This document shows, piece after piece, positions 57,901-64,000 of a stretch of DNA of 64,000 bases. The stretch's first letter is position 1. Every line of letters begins with the position of its first letter. Source of the DNA: Lasiosphaeria ovina. Taxonomy: Eukaryota > Ascomycota > Sordariomycetes > Sordariales > Lasiosphaeriaceae. Where the stretch lies: positions 1,116,001 through 1,180,000 of the forward strand of contig JAULSN010000007.1 of the NCBI GenBank assembly GCA_033439765.1, read 5' to 3'. The notes under the pieces were generated by a model. The model saw nothing but the letters and a program-made list of their open reading frames with translations, made no database searches and was not told the origin of the DNA. The position numbers and the translations under genes were made by a program.

Positions 57901-60900
57901 ATTGGAAGCTGTACGTACCGGGCGGCGCCATCCTCCACTCTCGGATTATCCGTGTGGATTGTGGAATATGGATTCTGGAATATGGATATCCAGAATCCAT
58001 AGTTCATCTCTTGCGCGGCTGTTCACGCGCTTGCAAGAAATGGGGCCGTTGCGGCCATCTCGGTTGGTTGGAGAGCGCCCCCGATTGCCAAATTGGGTGC
58101 GCCAGCTGCGCTTAACGTCTGGGCATCCATTGGCTCGGCGTGCCACAAGCCTCTTGCCGTCGTCCCCTTGGGCGGCTGCCATGGACCTGGGCCTATTATT
58201 ACAGCTACTAAGATGGTTTGTGTCCATACGAGCCTCCCATCTTTGTCAGATATCATACTTTACTTACCTTGCCTTACCTTAGGTACAGTACCGTGCCTTG
58301 CCTCCACCACAGCACGTAGTATCGACATGGGCCGCGCGCCTGCTTCCCCGGCAACACCGTCTCCCGCTTGTCTTGTGCATACATACGTACTGTGCCTACT
58401 ATGCAAGGCAGGCGCCATGCTGTACTCAGTCCCGCCTCGGATCAGCATCACGGGTCCAGAGCCGCGTGCCTGTGCCGCTTCTAGAAGGTTGGGCCTCGTC
58501 CCAGCTTCCCAAGAGCCCCCAGACCAAGCTTTACTTGCTCCTAGCGCCATCTACCGTGCCTCTTCTAGCAGATCGTGGCTGGCTTCGCATGTTGCTCCAT
58601 CCTTCGAGACCCGGCGGAGAGCAGGACGAGAGCAGGCCCTGGTATCCGTACTCCAGCATGGGCTTCCACCGCCCTCTTTCCGTCCACCTTGGCCAGCCTT
58701 CCCCTTTGGGTCTTTGCACGGCGGCTCCCCAAATATTGCTTTCCAAAATATTAACCACTCCGATGGCCAAGATAGCCATCGATGGCCGGACAAGCCACGC
58801 GGCCAGGTGGCCATCGAGCACGTACACCTAGCCGCTGTCGACCAGGTCGGCCTTCTCCCCCCTAAAGGCTTGCAGATAACCGCGTAGGTGCCCCTGCTCG
58901 TGATCAACTTGCTACCCCATCCCCATGGCTGTCGGGTATTCTCTCTGGCCTGTGTATGCGTAGCGGACCTCGCCCAACGCTTCCAGTCTCTTGTTCCACC
59001 CTCCGTGACACTTCCTCTCTTTGAGATTGCTGACTTTCTGTCATAGAGAGGGAACAATTAATGGGCGACAACCCGAACAAACCACGTATCTGGCCGGATA
59101 CTTGGGCTTTCGTCTCTCACCGGCCTCTCGATTTCAACCGCCCACCCGAAGGCTAACCGCAGTTGTGCCACTTGCCGCCCAAGGCGTCTAACGCTCAAAT
59201 GAGATCCAAAGGCGTCTCTTCCTTGGCCTCGACTTGCAGCTACCCCCGCATGTTCGGGTCCTCCTTCCCAATGACCTTTTGATCATTCTCATTCTCTTTC
59301 TGCTGATAGCACTATCAAGGGATCTAAACAGTCAGAGGCCCCATGGAATTACTCTCGCCACAACCGTTGAGTCGTGGCAATGCCAATGGCCTCGCCCACT
59401 TTCCGATATAGTCTTTCGCAGTGTTGCATGGGGAAGTCCTGGATCGGCGAATTTCCCCATCGCCCTTGTCTCCCGCTTGTCGGTTCGCGTGGGATGGCGA
59501 TACTGTTCTGTCCCCGGGTGAAATATTCCGCTCTAATAGACGCCGGGGCCAGAAAGTAAAGCACGGCATGAGCGAAGCTTTGGTCGAAGTCCTACAGTAG
59601 TGGATTCCGGTCAAGGGCCTTACCCATGACACTGGGTTGGCTCGAGAAGACAGAACTACCGCACTGTGACCTTGCTCGAGCGGCACAATGAAGTTCCCAC
59701 TGTGCGGTTGCAGTCATCACAACTCTATTGTTTCCCAGGATTGCAATCCATCTTCACCATGGATGGATTTGCTCCCCAGCACACTCTGCTCTCTAGGTAT
59801 ACCTCGCGTGTGCCTGCCCCGACATACTTGCCAAGTCACGACCCAGGCATACGTGATGAGCCTGTTGCTTCCTTCCTGTCGGTGTGTGCACCATCTCGTC
59901 ATGGCTGCGACCAAGCACCGGCCGTGATCAAGCGCCTAGGCCTGGCGCCTGGTGGCATCCCATCATGGCTAATACGTACCGCATCACAGCCGAAAGTAGC
60001 GGTCTGTTGCCATTATTTGTTTTCATCTTCCACCTTGGCTCCCCGATCCAAACAGCGACCCGGGCAATGGTCTGGCTCTTTGTGCTTGGGCTGGTCTGTC
60101 ATTCAGGCCAACAAGAAGCACGGCTGTCTATTCGTCGGGTTCCTTATGTTGGAATCTGGGCCAGGCAGAGGCCCTCTTTTCCTGCCCGTGTCCAAGAATG
60201 GGCTAGTTGGGCTTTTGGTGGCCATGGGGGAGCCCATTTTCCCGGACATTGCGAAGTTCGCACCCACGGGACAAGGGCATGCCGTAGCAACGGCGCCTGG
60301 GCTGTGAATGATATGTTGCGACTATTGTCGTTTTCCCTGTCCGACGAGCCGGCGGGAACGAGCATCAGCACGCGGTGACTGAAGTCCTCGATCTATGTCG
60401 CGGCTTTGGTCGGTGTAGCCTTTCCTTTCTAGCGCCCGTGGTCATCCTCGCTGTATTGGGAGGAGAGAAACGTCGATGTGCATGAACGAAGGAAGTGACT
60501 GGGAACTTTTCTTGGTCGTTGGTGCTGCTGTTTCTTCGGCTGTTGCTCAAAGCGAGAACCGGAGTTGTTCTTTTGGCTCGAGACGGAAAGAGGGAGTAGC
60601 CCATGGTTCAGACCCCAGAAGCGAGGACCCGTTTTCTCCTATCTTCTATTATTTTCTCTTCTCGCGTAGAAGTACGGCGGTAGTCACTCGTTGGGTCCTA
60701 CCGAACAGATTGAGTTGGTGTACTAGACGTATAGACGATGGCGAGCCTCTACCGTCATTGGAAATTGACGGCTTTTCTCAGTTGGTTCACACTCCCGGCA
60801 TATTTACTCTGTATCTATCATAGACTTCAGCCCTCCCCTCTTCAACGACATGAATACCAGAGCACGGCTATCAATTAATCTAAGATCTACAAGTAAGGAG

Positions 60901-61180
60901 AGCCTGGTAGCTATTGCTCCATTTCCAAAACCCCCATGTAAACATACCTAGTGAGCTCTCAGCATAATATGCGGCGTTCCCTCGAAGCGAATATTTTGCA
61001 TAAGTGTGTTGGTGATGTTGGCAGCCATCCGTCCTACCCCGTTATAGAACTATCTGTAGGGCGACAGGCAGCGCTCGGTGCAGCTTCCGTCCTCCTCGTG
61101 CAAGGACGAGGAGAAGCGGGGGAATTGGTATACCCCCAGAGATGAGCAAGAGGGATGAATAAGAACCCCTTTAGCTTGCG
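54938..61180. other. Gene-poor right arm, first part
   Basis: Only the upstream region of the unknown gene is expected near 54938-56000. Elsewhere no gene is supported. Frames at 58093-58887 (264 codons) and 59666-60307 (213 codons) have no motif and overlap equally long frames on other phases. CT-rich and AGG-rich patches and TACCTTAGGTA-like palindromes occur. Confidence 0.5.
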
Positions 61181-61228
<48 letters not shown>

Positions 61229-61229
61229 G
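61181..61229. repeat. (GTCT)12 tetranucleotide repeat
   Basis: About twelve perfect GTCT units; non-coding. Confidence 0.95.
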
Positions 61230-62293
61230 GCGGTTGCCGTTTCTCTTGTGGGCACCATCAGAATATGTGTATGATGCTTGAAGATGGACTGGCTGGCTGG
61301 ATTACTCCAGCCGCAACCAAATCGCTGGATTGTGTCATGACACTGCTGTTTCTTGTTACAATTCTACGTGGCCAAGATAAAGCAGCTTGCTCTAGGACGC
61401 TCCTGGGAGCGTGTAGCAGAAGTTATGGCTCTGAGAGAGTACCTTATAGTCGGGGTGGTATGTGCCCAAGTAGGTACCTAGTTGTCGGCGATGCACTAAG
61501 TGATGTTGCGTGGAAGGTATTCAGATTGGGAGAGAGGCTGGTTAGGAGGTCCTTTGCCTCCTGGATCTCCTCTCTCCTCTCTCCTCTCTTGCGCTTAACT
61601 AGGCGGCTGGCTACATATTTAGCTTGCTTCGTCATAGCACAACGAGTGAAGTAGATGGGCTGACCGCAGAGTGTGTTCGGATATATTGTGGTTTATGGGG
61701 CAATGACGCGATGATGAATCTGACAATATCCGTTTTACTCTTCGAGTTAGTTGTCGAGCGTATAGACTCTGAAGGAGAAAAGGAGGGATATGCGCGTCTT
61801 TCTCTTGCTTCCTGCCTCTCGGACAATCATAGAGATAGTCCGAGTGTGCTCAGGCTTGAGGGGGGGGTGCTGGTTGCTCTCCATATTCGTCTTGAGCCAT
61901 TGAGTCTGTGACCTGAAGAAGCGCAGGACTCGAGATTTGCTCTTCAGAGACGGAATTCTCTCTAGACTCGACGGCTCCATCCATTCACCCCCTCTCGATA
62001 CTATCACCAATAGATAACTTTCCCAGCTTATTGTTAGTTGTCGGGAATAGTCTGTCATCCGAAGCCGTCGTTCTCGACTCTCTTGCTTGATAAAATAAAC
62101 CGGCCGTTGTATGTTCGGTGGTGACAAGATCGTCGAATGACCCTTATGTGGTTTACTTAATTTGCTTGTTTTGCGGCTTGCGTGAGGTTATGGCGATGTT
62201 ATATTTTGTCTCGTCTGCTCAAGGAGGTTCCGGACTTCTATAGTTAGACCTAGTTAAGTATTTGCCGCGGTACAGTAAAAGTCATATAGTTGA

Positions 62294-62575
62294 ACGGCAT
62301 TTCTGTCATACCGTCAAATTCTTCGAGTCCGCAACCATCGAGGACGCAAGCCAAACCACCAATACCGACGGCAAACCTTACCATCGTCATGCAAGATCAA
62401 AGTTTTCGCCCAGGGCACTTATGGCGATGTCAAGACGGTGTTACACCATCACAACCATGAACATCTCCATGTCAAAATCTGTGTAGCTTCTCCGGTCGAG
62501 GTCCCTTCACTAATAAGGGCCAAAGACATTTTGAATACACCATTGATATATCACGTTCTCCCTAGAGTTAACTAA
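62294..62575 (+). pseudogene. Possible protein-kinase N-lobe relic
   Basis: A 94-codon frame with no ATG near its beginning contains KVFAQGTYGDVKTVL, resembling a kinase Gly-rich loop. About 15 residues later comes EHLHVKICVASPVEV, resembling the VAIK strand with its Lys as seen in SRPK-like fungal kinases, and the frame ends at TAA soon after. Nothing recognisable of the C-lobe follows. A degraded fragment is the best reading; chance resemblance is possible. Confidence 0.25.
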
Positions 62576-62680
62576 TTAATCATCTGTTGACGCTTTAGAA
62601 GAAACATAGTAAGGATATGGTGTATACTGGGGAGATAGTACGCAGTTGCTTAAATAAATTGTGTTATTACGTTTGCATCA

Positions 62681-62725
62681 AACTTGTCAAAGTCGCTTCT
62701 AAAGTAGACGAAATGAAGCATAACG
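62681..62725. repeat. Degenerate dispersed repeat, copy B
   Basis: Shares CTTCTAAAGTAGACGAAAT with copy A (CCTCTAACGTAGACGAAAT); shorter match than between A and C. Confidence 0.45.
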
Positions 62726-63226
62726 ATGTAGTCCTTTTAGTGTATAAATGGTGACAGTGTATGAGCCGCATCATGTTGCCGCCGGTCTGGGACTGGGAAA
62801 GTCCGCTCCTCAACAGAGTCGACAAATAAACAAACAACATCCACTTCCCTCCGAGCTTAAAGGGGCTAGGGGCGTGTATGGGGGTGGCAGCCCAGCCCGA
62901 GCAATATACCGGCTGCCTCAGCGCCGAGGCTCCAGGGGTAACGCATTGCACTGTCAAATTATCGGCCGGTTCGCCTCGTAAACAACCCGTGCCACACATA
63001 CAGCATCGCTGGGATACTCGATGACATGAGATGAAGAATATTGAGAGAATATTAAAACACAAGGACAAGAGAACGTCATAGGGAAGCCACGGTACTTTAC
63101 AGGATCCGGGCGCGATCACAACTTGGGGCTCACCAAAGCCCCCCTCCCTCTGATATCTCCTGGAGTATTGGCACACTGCCTCATGTACTTTACAGTGGGA
63201 TATCTGGAACCTTAACCTGTCTGTGT

Positions 63227-63347
63227 ATTGACAATACAACTCAACTGTGTTAATTTTAGTGTGCGCGTTAAGCCATTTCGCTTTGGTGATATATCTAACT
63301 GTGGAAGTCCCTCCTTGAGTAGACGGAGCAAAACATTGACAATACAA
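63227..63347. repeat. Degenerate dispersed repeat, copy C, flanked by 13 bp direct repeats
   Basis: Contains TAAGCCATTT (63269-63278), GGTGATATAT and GAGTAGACGGAG in the same order and spacing as copy A. The 13-mer ATTGACAATACAA occurs at both ends (63227-63239 and 63335-63347). Confidence 0.5.
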
Positions 63348-64000
63348 GTTCCAGGACCTTTATGCCGGAATGAGTGTTGTTGTTAAGCATTTGGCTACCT
63401 ACCCAAACGTTTCTCAATTGGATTTTGGCCACGCCCAACGACTGACCAGGACATTAGACCCAGGACTAGTCCAGACGCTGACCAAAATCAAAACTCCGAG
63501 TCAAGTTCTACATCTTCAAACTTCAGGAATCTACTAGCTGGCTGAACTCGAAACAGGGCAGTCAATGTCAATGTCTTGTTGACCCCGTTTTCGACAACGG
63601 CGCAGTGTTTCGCCTAGCTTGTGTCATTTCCCACCGTCCCTGAACACTGCGCCCGTGAAGGAAATACTCTTTGCTGTTCCTATGTAGTGTTTCTTTTGCC
63701 CGGAAAATATCTTGCCTTGTTTAACTATCTCGGCATCTCCAACGCATAAATGCGACGGTTGGCAACAAAATGACAAACTACAAGGCAACCAGATCAGAAT
63801 GCACAACTCGGCGACAACAAGCAGCTCAAACCCACAGCCAACGACGGGAAAAAGACACAATGCACAGTCCATGCACTGCCTCGAAAAGAAACAAGAACTA
63901 AATGTCTCGAATCAGCACCGGTGAGCCTTGCCGACCCCAGTCCCCAGCAAAGACAAGCCCCTGAAAGCTAATGCTAAGCAGACGAAGCCCTAAAGACAGA

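Larger units (their letters stand above)
61230..64000. other. AT-richer right end with repeat remnants
   Basis: Compositionally different from the rest: more A+T and TA, degenerate repeat copies, and a possible kinase relic. No intact gene is supported to the window edge. Confidence 0.5.

Noticed and set aside
58093..58887. 264-codon plus-strand frame
   Set aside because: Overlapped by equally long frames in other phases, no motif, no intron structure.
59666..60307. 213-codon plus-strand frame
   Set aside because: No recognisable domain; length is within what GC-rich non-coding DNA gives in this window.
62667..63347. 226-codon minus-strand frame
   Set aside because: Runs through the degenerate repeat copies B and C at both ends; likely repeat-derived, not a gene.

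Overview
The window is nuclear DNA of a filamentous ascomycete, most likely a sordariomycete and probably Hypocreales. This rests on several signs: short spliceosomal introns (mostly 57-103 bp) with clear CTAAC/CTGAC branch sites, GC-rich coding sequence, an intron-poor SF3B1-type gene, and a FlbC-type conidiation regulator. The species placement is inference. No bacterial, viral, rRNA or confident tRNA features were seen.

Left arm (1-6.2 kb): eIF3d (three exons) and the crosslink-repair nuclease Pso2/Snm1 (one exon) lie in tandem on the + strand. From 6.2 to 32.8 kb is a 26.5 kb gene-poor zone. Its only convincing gene is a two-exon C2H2 regulator, FlbC-like, on the - strand at 15.9-17.2 kb. 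The rest is non-coding, rich in microsatellites, homopolymer runs and ACCTAGGT-type palindromes, with a few weak protein-like frames.

Centre (32.8-54.9 kb): a compact block of conserved housekeeping genes. In order: SF3B1/Hsh155 (-), a UBE3D/Ipa1-type ubiquitin ligase (+), OGG1 (-), U2AF65 (+), ribosomal protein S13/uS15 (+), the COMPASS subunit Sdc1/Dpy30 (-), the structure-specific nuclease FAN1 (+) and a disordered protein of unknown function (-). SF3B1/UBE3D and OGG1/U2AF65 are divergent pairs; UBE3D/OGG1 and RPS13/SDC1 are convergent. Right arm (54.9-64 kb): no supported gene, and the end carries degraded repeats and a possible kinase relic.

Functional themes: three DNA-repair enzymes (Pso2, OGG1, FAN1) and two partners in 3' splice-site/branch-site recognition (U2AF65 and SF3B1) share the window. 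The U2AF65 gene itself contains a GC-AG intron. I see no dedicated defence, biosynthetic or mobile system. The most unusual features are the gene desert with its palindromes, the GC-AG intron, the duplicated OGG1 tail, and a three-copy degenerate repeat.
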